DNA of 53,388 bases from Oscillospiraceae bacterium. Lineage in GTDB: Bacteria > Bacillota_A > Clostridia > Oscillospirales > CAG-272. Positions 1 to 7,193 of this stretch are shown piece by piece. The stretch lies in the NCBI GenBank assembly GCA_015064665.1, contig SVRU01000005.1, positions 1-53,388 of the forward strand. Direction: 5' to 3'. The notes beneath the pieces were generated by a model, which was given only the letters and a program-made list of their open reading frames with translations, had not been told where the DNA came from and searched no databases. Position 1 is the stretch's first letter, and each line of letters begins with the position of its first letter. The position numbers and the translations under genes are program-made.

Positions 1-37
1 GTTCAAGTTTGCATATCATCATTGCGAAATAGTATAC

Positions 38-136
38 AGCCTACGGCTGATGATTTACTCGCCTTGGCGAGATATGCTCGTCAAAGCGAATGATATACAC
101 GCAAAAGCGTGATGATATACCATTGCTATCGCAATG
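38..136. repeat. Tandem array of short palindromes
   Basis: A run of small hairpins each about 11-16 nt: AGCC-tac-GGCT (38-48), CTCGCCT/TGGCGAG (58-71), a degenerate CTCG...GCGA (77-89), CACGC-aaaa-GCGTG (98-111) and CATTGC-tatc-GCAATG (121-136). The stems differ in sequence, but the spacers keep a common core related to GATGATATAC. The array lies directly upstream of an IS200-type element, the setting known for REP-like palindromes processed by TnpA-family transposases. That link is inference. There is no open reading frame of note here. Confidence 0.6.
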
Positions 137-140
137 GATA

Positions 141-181
141 AAAAGCGCTGCAGAAAACGTATCGTTTTCTGCAGCGCTTTT
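141..181. terminator. Perfect 19-bp hairpin, terminator-like
   Basis: A perfect inverted repeat with 19-nt arms (141-159 and 163-181) and a 3-nt loop, with A-rich and T-rich outer ends, so it could act as an intrinsic terminator in either direction. It separates the palindrome array from the insertion sequence. It may shield tnpA from transcription entering from outside, or belong to the repeat array. Confidence 0.6.
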
Positions 182-274
182 GTATAACGAAGACTTTATA
201 AAAAGGCTTCGTTCGAAAACCACCAGTCCGGCTGGTGGTTCCAAAAAGCTTTAGCTATGCGTAGACAAAAATAT

Positions 275-330
275 CCTCCTTTGGTAGAATAGGTATGGTC
301 TGCCAACCAAAACTACAAAACCAAAGGAGG
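275..330 (+). promoter_or_regulatory. Inverted repeat sequestering the tnpA ribosome binding site
   Basis: CCTCCTTTGG (275-284) is perfectly complementary to CCAAAGGAGG (321-330), and the second arm contains the Shine-Dalgarno sequence of tnpA. In the mRNA the two arms would form a 10-bp stem closing a 36-nt loop and hide the SD. IS200 is known to restrict TnpA translation with a 5' UTR stem-loop, so this is probably the equivalent device. The start at GTG 340 sits nine bases after the SD. Confidence 0.7.
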
Positions 331-339
331 AATCAAGTC

Positions 340-816
340 GTGAAACTTGACACAGATAGTTTAGCACAAACAAAATGGAATTGCAAGTACCATATAGTTT
401 TTGCTCCAAAATATAGGAGGCAAGTAATATATGGGAAGATAAAAGCGGATATAGGAAAAATGCTTAGGAAGCTATGCGAGTACAAGCAAATAGAGATACT
501 CGGAGCAGAAGCATGCAAAGACCATATCCATATGCTCATATCAGTACCGCTCAAGTATAGTATTTCTCAAATAATGGGTTATCTTAAAGGAAAAAGCAGC
601 CTGATGATCTTCGAAAAATATGCGAACTTAAAGTATAAATACGGGAACCGCCATTTTTGGTGCAGAGGGTTTTACGTAGATACAGTAGGGCGCAATAAAA
701 AGGCTATTGCGGAGTACATAAGGAATCAATTACACGAAGATAAAGAAGCGGAGCAACTGAGCATAAAAGAATATATAGACCCGTTTACGGGTGAGCCGAC
801 AAAAGAAGGCAAATAA
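340..816 (+). CDS. tnpA: IS200/IS605-family transposase TnpA
   Basis: A 158-residue Y1 HUH transposase that cuts and joins single-stranded DNA at the element ends, working as a dimer. The HUH motif is HIH at residues 62-64. The catalytic tyrosine is Y126 in YIRNQ, 64 residues after the first His, with the helper Gln at 130, matching the IS608 TnpA spacing. The start is GTG at 340 because AAAGGAGG lies just upstream and MKLDTDSLAQTKWNCKYH is the usual family N-terminus. The frame stays open upstream to an ATG at 295, but those residues lie in the regulatory stem. Length is normal and no inactivating change is visible, so the copy looks intact. Confidence 0.93.
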   Translation: MKLDTDSLAQTKWNCKYHIVFAPKYRRQVIYGKIKADIGKMLRKLCEYKQIEILGAEACKDHIHMLISVPLKYSISQIMGYLKGKSSLMIFEKYANLKYKYGNRHFWCRGFYVDTVGRNKKAIAEYIRNQLHEDKEAEQLSIKEYIDPFTGEPTKEGK

Positions 817-987
817 AACAACACCTTTAGGGGTAAGCCGGTGAAATCTGCGCGGTTGGCAGACTTTTCGACGAGCCTATAGGCTCACCGAGCCGGTGTT
901 ACGCCCTAAGGGGGCTATCGCAAGCCACCGGCACGGCCGGTGGTTATGACTTGCTTTGGTTTTTGTAGTGCTTTTCAACGTTATACA

Positions 988-2133
988 CTAATTTTGTTCG
1001 GCTCTGTAAACAACCTTGCCGTCAATAATCGTCATATGTGACTCGGCGCCGATTTCACGAAGCGGATCGGCTTGCCAAATTACAAGGTCGCCATCCTTTC
1101 CGAATTCAAGGCTTCCGACTCGGTCACCGATTCCGGTAAGATTTGCCGCGTTGATCGTGATTGCTTTCCATGCCTCATCAATCGGAAGTCCGGACCTTGC
1201 AGCCATTCCTGCAACGAGGGGCAGATACTGTATCTGTATAACGCCGGCATCGGTTATTATGGCGATATCGACACCTGCCTCGCGGAGCCTTGCGGGTGTA
1301 TCGAAGCTCTTGTTAAGAAGCTCGTATTTTGATATTCCTCCCATTGTAGGGCCGACAAAAGCGGGGTATCCTTCCTTTGCAAGCTCGTCTGCTATAAGAG
1401 CACCGTCTGTGCAATGGTCAAGAGTCAATTTGAGTCCGAATTCCTTTGCTATCCTTATCGAAGTGAAAATATCGTTTGCTTTGTGCGCGTGCGCCTTGAG
1501 CGGTATTTCGCGTGCCATAACGGGAATCATAGCTTCAAGTTTAAAATCAAATGCGGGTGGTGTGTCTGAATTTTTATCCTCGTAATATTTTTTTGCCTTG
1601 TAGAGAAATTCGCGGAGCAGAGCTGCGGTGCCCATTCTCGTTTTTGGTGCTTTGCCGTTTTGCCCGTGAATCCTCTTCGGATTTTCTCCAAAAGCGCATT
1701 TCATTGCGATGGGGTCCTTTATTATCATATCGTCAACGCGCTTTCCATAGCATTTTATTGCCGCAAAGGTACCGCCGATAACGTTTGCGCTGCCGGGACC
1801 TGTGCAAACTGAGGTAACGCCGCCTCTCAAGGCATTGGCAAACGCCTCGTGCTGGGGATTGATTCCGTCAATAGCGCGCATTTCCGGTGTAATTGCGCTT
1901 GAAGTTTCGTTATAATCGCCCCCTGCAAGATCGCCCATTCCGACGTGGCAGTGCGCTTCAACACATCCCGGTGTAACCAGTCTGCCTTCGGCATCTATTA
2001 TTTGCGCATTGCTAGGCACCTCAATTTGCTCGCCGAGTTTTGCTATTTTGCCGTTATCATCTATAAGTATACAGCCGTTTTTTATATCTTCTCCGGCCAT
2101 TGTTTTTATGTATCCGTTTTTTATAAGAAGCAT
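988..2133 (-). CDS. Metal-dependent amidohydrolase (imidazolonepropionase-like)
   Basis: A 381-residue cytoplasmic amidohydrolase-superfamily TIM barrel with the flanking beta-sandwich. Visible metal-site motifs are HCH at 61-63, HAH at 215-217, DH at 239-240 and the barrel-end Asp in ITDAG (D295). The ending GDLVIWQADP...VIDGKVVY is typical of the COG1228 amidohydrolase and imidazolonepropionase group. The substrate cannot be read from sequence. It may hydrolyse a cyclic amide or act as a peptidase-like deacylase. It has its own strong promoter just upstream and lies downstream of, and in the same direction as, the DeoR-type regulator, so a link to the same regulon is possible but unproven. 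Confidence 0.85.
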   Translation of the reverse strand: MLLIKNGYIKTMAGEDIKNGCILIDDNGKIAKLGEQIEVPSNAQIIDAEGRLVTPGCVEAHCHVGMGDLAGGDYNETSSAITPEMRAIDGINPQHEAFANALRGGVTSVCTGPGSANVIGGTFAAIKCYGKRVDDMIIKDPIAMKCAFGENPKRIHGQNGKAPKTRMGTAALLREFLYKAKKYYEDKNSDTPPAFDFKLEAMIPVMAREIPLKAHAHKANDIFTSIRIAKEFGLKLTLDHCTDGALIADELAKEGYPAFVGPTMGGISKYELLNKSFDTPARLREAGVDIAIITDAGVIQIQYLPLVAGMAARSGLPIDEAWKAITINAANLTGIGDRVGSLEFGKDGDLVIWQADPLREIGAESHMTIIDGKVVYRAEQN

Positions 2134-2159
2134 AGCACAGACCTTAAATCTTTTTTATA

Positions 2160-2188
2160 ATTATACCACTCGAAATTTATGTTGTCAA
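2160..2188 (-). promoter_or_regulatory. Promoter of the amidohydrolase gene
   Basis: On the minus strand TTGACA (2188-2183), a 17-bp spacer and TATAAT (2165-2160) make a perfect sigma-A consensus promoter about 27 nt before the start codon. A CCGAAC sequence touches the upstream side of the -35. It resembles the CGAAC half-site near the -35 of the aldolase operon promoter. Confidence 0.85.
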
Positions 2189-2243
2189 GTTCGGACAAGT
2201 ATGAATAATCAAAACAATGTCATTTTATTGTTTGATAGTTACG

Positions 2244-2939
2244 TCAGTTATCAAGAAGAATGATTTTAGAAACCTCATCCTTAGTACAAAGCGTATATGT
2301 CAGCTTTTTGTCAAGTTTGTTTTTTTCAAATAACAATACCGTTTCTTTTGTGTTTTTTATTACTCGTTTGCGCACGGCGGTTTGTCTTATGTCAAAATCG
2401 GAAATAACGCCGTCTTTTGAATATGCCGCCGTAGTCATAAATGCAACGTCAAAATTCATTTCTTCAACAAATTGCTCTGTCAAAGGACCTACCAGGCACA
2501 TATCCTGCTCATAATATTCACCACCTAAAAGAATACACGGAATATGGAGCGGGGAGGCTGTTTGAAGTGCCTTTACCGAATTTGTCACCAATAGAATTTT
2601 TTCATATTTGGCAAGGTGCGGAATGATATAAAGACAGGTGGAAGAGCTATCGATGTAAACAGTTATGTTATTGCGAAGATAGGCGGTGCAGAGTGAGCAG
2701 AGTTGCTTTTTTTCGTCCTCATCTACGTAAAAACGTTCACTTATTGGCATCTCGCGCGTATCCACCTTAAGTACCGCGCCGCCTCGGTAACGTTTTAAAT
2801 ATCCACCTTTTTCCATTTCTGAGAGATCGCGACGGACGGTCATTTCCGAGACATATAAAGCGCGGGCAAGTTCGTTTACAGAAACCCTGCCGCTTCTATA
2901 AAGTATGTCGAGAATATCTTTTTGTCTTCCTTCAATCAT
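2244..2939 (-). CDS. DeoR-family transcriptional regulator
   Basis: A 231-residue DeoR/GlpR-type regulator. Residues 1-57 form the DeoR helix-turn-helix (RQKDILDIL, VSVNELARALYVSEMTVRRDL, then GGAV). The rest is the DeoRC sensor domain related to sugar-phosphate isomerases (VTNSVKALQ, LLGGEYYEQDMCLVGP, FMTTAAYSKDGVISDF). Such proteins usually repress a neighbouring sugar operon until a phosphorylated sugar binds. It is divergent from the aldolase-dehydrogenase operon, which makes that operon its probable target. The SD AAAGGAG precedes the ATG. Its promoter overlaps that of the operon. Confidence 0.92.
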   Translation of the reverse strand: MIEGRQKDILDILYRSGRVSVNELARALYVSEMTVRRDLSEMEKGGYLKRYRGGAVLKVDTREMPISERFYVDEDEKKQLCSLCTAYLRNNITVYIDSSSTCLYIIPHLAKYEKILLVTNSVKALQTASPLHIPCILLGGEYYEQDMCLVGPLTEQFVEEMNFDVAFMTTAAYSKDGVISDFDIRQTAVRKRVIKNTKETVLLFEKNKLDKKLTYTLCTKDEVSKIILLDN

Positions 2940-2951
2940 TTTTTGCTCCTT

Positions 2952-2988
2952 TGTTCGAAAATTTTTTCATTTTTAAACATTACGAACA
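2952..2988. promoter_or_regulatory. Candidate DeoR operator, inverted CGAACA sites
   Basis: TGTTCG (2952-2957) and CGAACA (2983-2988) are inverted six-base sites with centres about 31 bp apart, roughly three helical turns. The second ends four bases before the -35 of the aldolase operon promoter; the first lies in the regulator's untranslated leader. The arrangement suits repressor looping by the adjacent DeoR protein. Assignment is by position and symmetry only. Confidence 0.45.
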
Positions 2989-2992
2989 TGAA

Positions 2993-3021
2993 TTGACTTC
3001 AAAATGTTTTTATGTTAAGAT
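2993..3021 (+). promoter_or_regulatory. Promoter of the aldolase-dehydrogenase operon
   Basis: TTGACT (2993-2998), a 17-bp spacer and TAAGAT (3016-3021) lie about 50 nt before the aldolase start. The -10 element overlaps by two bases the -10 of the opposing regulator promoter. Confidence 0.75.
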
Positions 3022-3048
3022 TATAGCATCTAAAAATAACTATGTCAA
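3020..3048 (-). promoter_or_regulatory. Promoter of the DeoR-family regulator
   Basis: On the minus strand TTGACA (3048-3043), a 17-bp spacer and TATAAT (3025-3020) are a consensus match. It fires towards the regulator gene and shares its -10 region with the opposing operon promoter, so the two cannot be occupied at once and their first transcribed bases overlap. Confidence 0.85.
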
Positions 3049-3069
3049 TATTCTGAAAGGACGATAATT

Positions 3070-3939
3070 ATGTTAGTTTCTATTAAAGAAATGCTTGAAA
3101 ACGCCAAGAAGGAGCATTATGCTATTCCTGCCTTTGATGTAAGCAATTATGAAATGATGCGTGCAGTGCTTGATGTTTGCGAGGAAGAAAGATCTCCTGC
3201 TTTGCTGATGGGGCTTGAGGTAGATTTTTGGGGGAAGGGACGTGAATTGCTCGCAGCTATGATAAATGCAAGCTCGGATTTTTATAAAATACCTGTTTGC
3301 TTCCACCTTGACCACGCAACAAATCTTGATTCCATAAAGGCTGCTGTCAGCGCAGGATTCAGTTCGGTTATGTATGACGGATCCGAGCTTTCCTTTGAAG
3401 AAAATGCAAGAAATACGGCTGAGGTTGTGAAATATGCTCACGCTTTGGGTATATCGGTTGAAGCCGAGCTTGGACATGTCGGTAATGCAATGGTTGGAAA
3501 CGAAAAGGCAACCGTTTTTAATGAAAATGCCGAAGACACACTGACCGTTCCCGATGAGGTAATACGGTTTGTTAAAGAAACTGATGTGGACGCTTTAGCT
3601 GTAGCGATTGGAACGAGCCACGGAGTTTACAAAAGCACTCCCACGCTTCGAATAGACAGACTTGATGAAATAACCGCAGTATGCGACCGTCCGCTAGTGC
3701 TTCACGGCGGAAGCGGAACGCCCGACGTACAAATAAAAGAGGCAATCGCGCACGGTGTAACAAAAATTAATATATATTCCGATGTGATAAAAGCTATGAA
3801 TTCCGGATTGAAAGAAAAACTCAATTCAATAACCAACCCTGCAACCTGGCCTTCGTTTATTTTTGATGAAGCTCGTGTAAGGATGAGAGATGTGGTTCGT
3901 GAAAAAATAAGATTATTCGGAAGCAATAATAGAATTTAA
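3070..3939 (+). CDS. Class II ketose-bisphosphate aldolase
   Basis: A 289-residue class II (zinc) aldolase of the fructose/tagatose-bisphosphate family. It cleaves a ketose (bis)phosphate to dihydroxyacetone phosphate and an aldehyde. Signatures: HLDHA with the catalytic Asp and zinc His (D81, H82), EAELGH (131-136), GTSHG with H184, LHGGSG with H212, and KINIYSD for phosphate binding. Length is normal. It is first in a three-gene operon divergent from a DeoR regulator, with SD GAAAGGA before the ATG. The context suggests a catabolic aldolase for a minor sugar rather than the glycolytic enzyme, since the next gene encodes a sugar-phosphate dehydrogenase-like protein. The exact sugar is unknown. 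Confidence 0.92.
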   Translation: MLVSIKEMLENAKKEHYAIPAFDVSNYEMMRAVLDVCEEERSPALLMGLEVDFWGKGRELLAAMINASSDFYKIPVCFHLDHATNLDSIKAAVSAGFSSVMYDGSELSFEENARNTAEVVKYAHALGISVEAELGHVGNAMVGNEKATVFNENAEDTLTVPDEVIRFVKETDVDALAVAIGTSHGVYKSTPTLRIDRLDEITAVCDRPLVLHGGSGTPDVQIKEAIAHGVTKINIYSDVIKAMNSGLKEKLNSITNPATWPSFIFDEARVRMRDVVREKIRLFGSNNRI

Positions 3940-3948
3940 GGAGGAAAT

Positions 3949-5184
3949 ATGAAGACTAAAGCGGTCAGACTTTACGGAGAAAACGATATAAGACTCGAGG
4001 AATTTGAGATGCCTCAAATCAGCTCCGGCGATATACTTATAAAAGTAATTTGCGATAGCGTATGTATGTCTACGTACAAGACGGTAAAGCAGGGAAAAAA
4101 ACATCTCAGAGTTCCTGATGACATTGCGGAAAATCCCGTAATTATAGGACACGAATTTTGTGCTGAAGTTATCGAGGTCGGTGAAAAATGGCAGAGAGAA
4201 TACTCGGTTGGCGATAAGGTAATAATGCCACCTGTGTTAAGTTATCTCGGCGGCTTTGAAACTATTGGATACAGCTTTCCGAACATCGGCGGCGTTTCAA
4301 CCTATTCGATAGTTTCAGAGCATATGATAAGCCATGGATTTCTCATAAAAATAGAAAGCGATGCCTTTTTCAAAGGTTCACTTATAGAGCCTAATTCCTG
4401 CGTACTTAGAGGATATAAAGCGAGCTATCATCTTGATAGCGAAGGCGTTCCGTGCATGAATATAAAGCCTAACGGCAAAGTTGCAATTCTTGCCGGTTGC
4501 GGTCCTATGGGACTTGCGGCTATCGACTGTGCTCTTCATGGCACAGTAAAACCATCTCTTGTCGTAGTGACTGATATAAACGAGGAAAGGCTTTCCCGCG
4601 CAAAGTCAATTTTTTCTCCTGAAGACGCTAAAAAAATCGGTATAGAGCTTATATATTCAAACAGTTCCGACGCAGAATATCTTCGCGAAATCTCAAACGG
4701 CGGTTTTGACGACGTGTTTGTTTACGCACCGGTAAGCGCACTCGTTGAGCTTGGTGATTCGATTCTCGCATTTGATGGATGTCTTAATTTCTTTGCCGGA
4801 CCGTTAGATAAAAAATTCAGCGCAAGCTTTAATTTCTATAATGTGCACTACGAGCAACATCACGTTGCGGGAACAAGCGGCAGCACGGTTGAGGATATGA
4901 AAGATATCATTTCTTTGATAGCAGAAAAAAGATTGAATCCCGCATGTATGCTGACTCATATAGGCGGAATTGACGCAGCGATTGACACCACGAAAAATCT
5001 TACGAGTATTCCGGGCGGAAAAAAGCTTATATACACGCATATATCGCTTCCGCTTGTTGCTATAGATGATTTTGAAAAGCTTGGAAAAACCGATACACGA
5101 TTTAAAAACCTTGCCAAGATAGTTGAAAATAACAATGGGCTTTGGTGCCGTGAGGCAGAAGAATATTTGCTTAAAAATTTTTAA
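3949..5184 (+). CDS. Zinc-type medium-chain dehydrogenase, SorE-like
   Basis: A 411-residue medium-chain dehydrogenase/reductase. The N-terminal GroES-like catalytic domain has the zinc ligand Cys in CDSVCMSTYK and the GHEF motif. The C-terminal Rossmann domain has GCGPMGLAAID and VTDINEERL. The length and the MSTYK and GHEF context resemble L-sorbose-1-phosphate reductase (SorE) more than short alcohol dehydrogenases, so it probably interconverts a ketose phosphate and a polyol phosphate with NAD(P). It follows the aldolase by 9 nt with SD AAGGAGG, so the two are cotranscribed. No structural-zinc four-cysteine cluster is evident, as in other members of this subgroup. Substrate is inferred, not shown. 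Confidence 0.8.
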   Translation: MKTKAVRLYGENDIRLEEFEMPQISSGDILIKVICDSVCMSTYKTVKQGKKHLRVPDDIAENPVIIGHEFCAEVIEVGEKWQREYSVGDKVIMPPVLSYLGGFETIGYSFPNIGGVSTYSIVSEHMISHGFLIKIESDAFFKGSLIEPNSCVLRGYKASYHLDSEGVPCMNIKPNGKVAILAGCGPMGLAAIDCALHGTVKPSLVVVTDINEERLSRAKSIFSPEDAKKIGIELIYSNSSDAEYLREISNGGFDDVFVYAPVSALVELGDSILAFDGCLNFFAGPLDKKFSASFNFYNVHYEQHHVAGTSGSTVEDMKDIISLIAEKRLNPACMLTHIGGIDAAIDTTKNLTSIPGGKKLIYTHISLPLVAIDDFEKLGKTDTRFKNLAKIVENNNGLWCREAEEYLLKNF

Positions 5185-5202
5185 TTTTAAAGGAGCTTTA
5201 TT

Positions 5203-6237
5203 ATGTATATCCCCAAGTTGCATATTGACGGAATCACGGCAGGACACGTTCAGGGAATAGCTATCGATAACAAGCGGAAATATATGTATTATTCCTTCAC
5301 CACTGTTTTTGTAAAAACGGATATGGAAGGGAATATAATCGGTAGCGTAAAAGGACTTGCAGGACATTTGGGCTGTATTGCCTACAATGAAGATGACGGA
5401 AGAGTATACGGTTCTCTTGAGTATAAGCACGACGTCATAGGTAAATGGATCCTTCAACGAATTGGAGACGGCACAGATGTTGAAGACGGATGGTACGTTG
5501 CCATATTTGACGTTGATAAAATTGACCGCATGGATATGGATGCGGAAAAGGACGGAGTTATGAGCTCAGTATATCTTAGCGAAGTTATAAAGGATTATGC
5601 TGAGGGCGGCGGAAAATACGGTTGTGCAGGTCTTGACGGTTTGACTTTTGCTCCGATGCCGGGAGACATTAACGGTAAAAAATATCTATATGCCGCTTAT
5701 GGAATCTACGGTGATGTCAGCCGTGACGATAACGATTATCAGATACTTCTAAGATACGACATCCGTGATTGGAATAAATTTGAAACACCGCTCAATCAGA
5801 AAAAGATGCACAGAAACGGGCCCTTATCTCCGGACAGTAAGTATTTTGTTTATACAGGCAATACTACGTGGGGAGTACAGAATTTGGAATACGATCCCTA
5901 TACTGGATATATGTTTATGGCAGTTTACCGCGGGAAAAAAGAAAAGTTTCCAAATTTCCCGATGTATGCGGTAGATATGAGAATTGGTGTAATTAAGGAA
6001 AAGCACCGTTCTTTGTATGAAGATGTTTTTATTCTCACACTTGCCGAAATCGGTCGAAAGGACGAAAAAAGCGCTTTGTGGGGAATGTCTTTTCCATACG
6101 GCTCAACCGGAATGATTTCGCTTGGTGACGGATATTTCTACTTTTCACAGCATTTCGGTAACGGAAAAGAAATACCGTACGGAACAGACGTTGCATTATA
6201 TAAATATAACGGAAGTGATGATTTTCATCGTGCATAA
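5203..6237 (+). CDS. Unknown soluble protein, possible beta-propeller
   Basis: A 344-residue protein that I do not recognise. It has no signal peptide or membrane segment. The N-terminal part has repeated strand-turn-strand elements such as GIAIDNKRKYMYYSF, KTDMEGNIIGSV and GCIAYNEDDGRVYGSL. Similar units recur around YDIRDWNKF and LEYDPYTGYMFMAVY. This spacing suggests a beta-propeller-like fold in the cytoplasm. It is last in the aldolase-dehydrogenase operon (18 nt after the dehydrogenase, SD AAGGAG) and so probably works on the same metabolite, for example as a lactonase-like hydrolase or a binding protein. That is inference only. A terminator follows. Confidence 0.65.
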   Translation: MYIPKLHIDGITAGHVQGIAIDNKRKYMYYSFTTVFVKTDMEGNIIGSVKGLAGHLGCIAYNEDDGRVYGSLEYKHDVIGKWILQRIGDGTDVEDGWYVAIFDVDKIDRMDMDAEKDGVMSSVYLSEVIKDYAEGGGKYGCAGLDGLTFAPMPGDINGKKYLYAAYGIYGDVSRDDNDYQILLRYDIRDWNKFETPLNQKKMHRNGPLSPDSKYFVYTGNTTWGVQNLEYDPYTGYMFMAVYRGKKEKFPNFPMYAVDMRIGVIKEKHRSLYEDVFILTLAEIGRKDEKSALWGMSFPYGSTGMISLGDGYFYFSQHFGNGKEIPYGTDVALYKYNGSDDFHRA

Positions 6238-6306
6238 TTGATTTTTGCAGCATTCGTTTGGTACACGGTTATATTGTTGCGTGGCTGAAGGTAATATTGG
6301 ATATAA

Positions 6307-6336
6307 AAAGCACTCTGCGTTTTTGCAGAGTGCTTT
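6307..6336. terminator. Bidirectional terminator between the sugar operon and rpsR
   Basis: A perfect 12-bp stem, AAAGCACTCTGC/GCAGAGTGCTTT, with a 6-nt T-rich loop and A/T tracts at both ends. It lies between the convergent sugar operon and the rpsF-ssb-rpsR operon and can serve both. Confidence 0.88.
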
Positions 6337-6360
6337 AATGTTTTTGGTTGTTTTTTGTTA

Positions 6361-6612
6361 TTAGTTGGATACGTAGGGAAGAAGTGCCATCTGGCGAGCT
6401 CTCTTAACAGCTACGGTAAGCTGTCTCTGGTGAAGAGCGCAGGTGCCGGAAACACGTCTGGGGAGAATCTTTGCTCTCTCGGAAATAAACTTTCTGAGTT
6501 TAGCAATATCCTTGTAATCAATGTCCGTTACTTTGTCCTGGCAGAAGATGCAAACCTTCTTTCTTCTGTGCATGGGACGGAAAGCGGGACGCTGAGTATC
6601 GTTTCTATCCAT
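6361..6612 (-). CDS. rpsR: 30S ribosomal protein S18
   Basis: An 83-residue ribosomal protein S18, a platform protein of the 30S subunit that forms a heterodimer with S6. Recognisable S18 features are [43 protein letters not shown] and [11 protein letters not shown]. It is the last gene of the rpsF-ssb-rpsR operon, the standard order in Firmicutes. A hairpin sits in the 87-nt gap after ssb and could tune its expression. The SD is weak (GGAAAGG about 14 nt upstream). Confidence 0.97.
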   Translation of the reverse strand: MDRNDTQRPAFRPMHRRKKVCIFCQDKVTDIDYKDIAKLRKFISERAKILPRRVSGTCALHQRQLTVAVKRARQMALLPYVSN

Positions 6613-6655
6613 TTGAATAGTCCATTACCTTTCCGACTCACGTTTTCTATATTTC

Positions 6656-6681
6656 TTAACCGTTGTGAGCCTAACGGTTAA
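6656..6681 (-). promoter_or_regulatory. Hairpin in the ssb-rpsR gap
   Basis: A perfect 9-bp stem, TTAACCGTT/AACGGTTAA, with an 8-nt loop lies between ssb and rpsR. No U-tract follows on the minus strand, so it is more likely an RNA-processing or stabilising hairpin, or a translational element, than a terminator. Confidence 0.45.
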
Positions 6682-6699
6682 GGACGAGCCTTCTCTCAA

Positions 6700-7170
6700 T
6701 TAGAAAGGAAGATCTCCGTCGTTTGGTATTTCTTCAAAATTAGCACTGGGCGCACTGTTAAATGCAGGAGCGCCGTAAGCGTCAGGCGTATAACCGTTTC
6801 CGGCAGGGGTCGGTGCGCTCATACCTTGAGCAGCCGTCTGAGCAGCAGAGGCAACAAAAGATACTTCCTCTGCAACAACCTCTGTCGTATATCTCTTTTG
6901 ACCTTGATTGTCGTTCCAGCTTCTTGTTTGGAGCTGACCGCAAATAAGAATAGGGTTACCCTTTTTGAAATAGCGGCTAACAAATTCAGCCTGCTGACGC
7001 CATGTAACAATGTTGATGAAATCAACGTTCTGCTGACCCTGATCTGCTTTTGCAAAACGACGGTTGACCGCGATTGAGAAGCTACAAACCGAAACTCCGC
7101 CGGCTGTCTGCTTAAGCTCGGGATCTGCTGTCATATTTCCGATCAGGATGACTTTGTTAAAACTTGCCAT
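6700..7170 (-). CDS. ssb: Single-stranded DNA-binding protein
   Basis: A 156-residue SSB. The OB fold covers about residues 1-110 (FNKVILIGNMTADPELK, FSIAVNR, DFINIVTWRQQAEFV, GQLQTRSWND). A flexible Gly/Ala/Pro-rich linker follows, then the acidic tip EEIPNDGDLPF that recruits replication and repair partners. It binds ssDNA as a tetramer. It sits between rpsF and rpsR, 23 nt after rpsF with SD GAGGCG, the conserved Firmicutes arrangement. Confidence 0.97.
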   Translation of the reverse strand: MASFNKVILIGNMTADPELKQTAGGVSVCSFSIAVNRRFAKADQGQQNVDFINIVTWRQQAEFVSRYFKKGNPILICGQLQTRSWNDNQGQKRYTTEVVAEEVSFVASAAQTAAQGMSAPTPAGNGYTPDAYGAPAFNSAPSANFEEIPNDGDLPF

Positions 7171-7193
7171 AATTACGCCTCATAAAATTTATT

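Larger units (their letters stand above)
218..945 (+). mobile_element. IS200/IS605-family insertion sequence (tnpA only)
   Basis: A compact element of about 0.73 kb with a single transposase gene and no tnpB. It is bounded by subterminal hairpins as in IS200/IS605 elements: left AACCACCAG/CTGGTGGTT (218-240) and right CCACCGGC/GCCGGTGG (925-943). There are no terminal inverted repeats or target duplications, as expected for single-strand transposition. The exact cleavage sites were not determined, so the limits given are those of the hairpins. Confidence 0.75.

Noticed and set aside
38..136. A CRISPR array
   Set aside because: The repeating words are only about 10 nt, the intervals about 20 nt, and the stems differ. 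There are no cas genes.
2190..2243. A terminator after the DeoR gene
   Set aside because: Short AT-only inverted repeats (AAACAAT/ATTGTTT) are present, but the stem is weak and the call cannot be supported.
2952..2988. A LexA (SOS) box suggested by CGAACA and TGTTCG
   Set aside because: The half-sites are in the wrong order and 25 nt apart, whereas LexA boxes of Firmicutes are compact CGAAC-N4-GTTCG. A DeoR operator is more suitable.
4804..5457. A 217-codon minus-strand frame across the dehydrogenase and the next gene
   Set aside because: It spans the junction of two good plus-strand genes and has no recognisable protein features.
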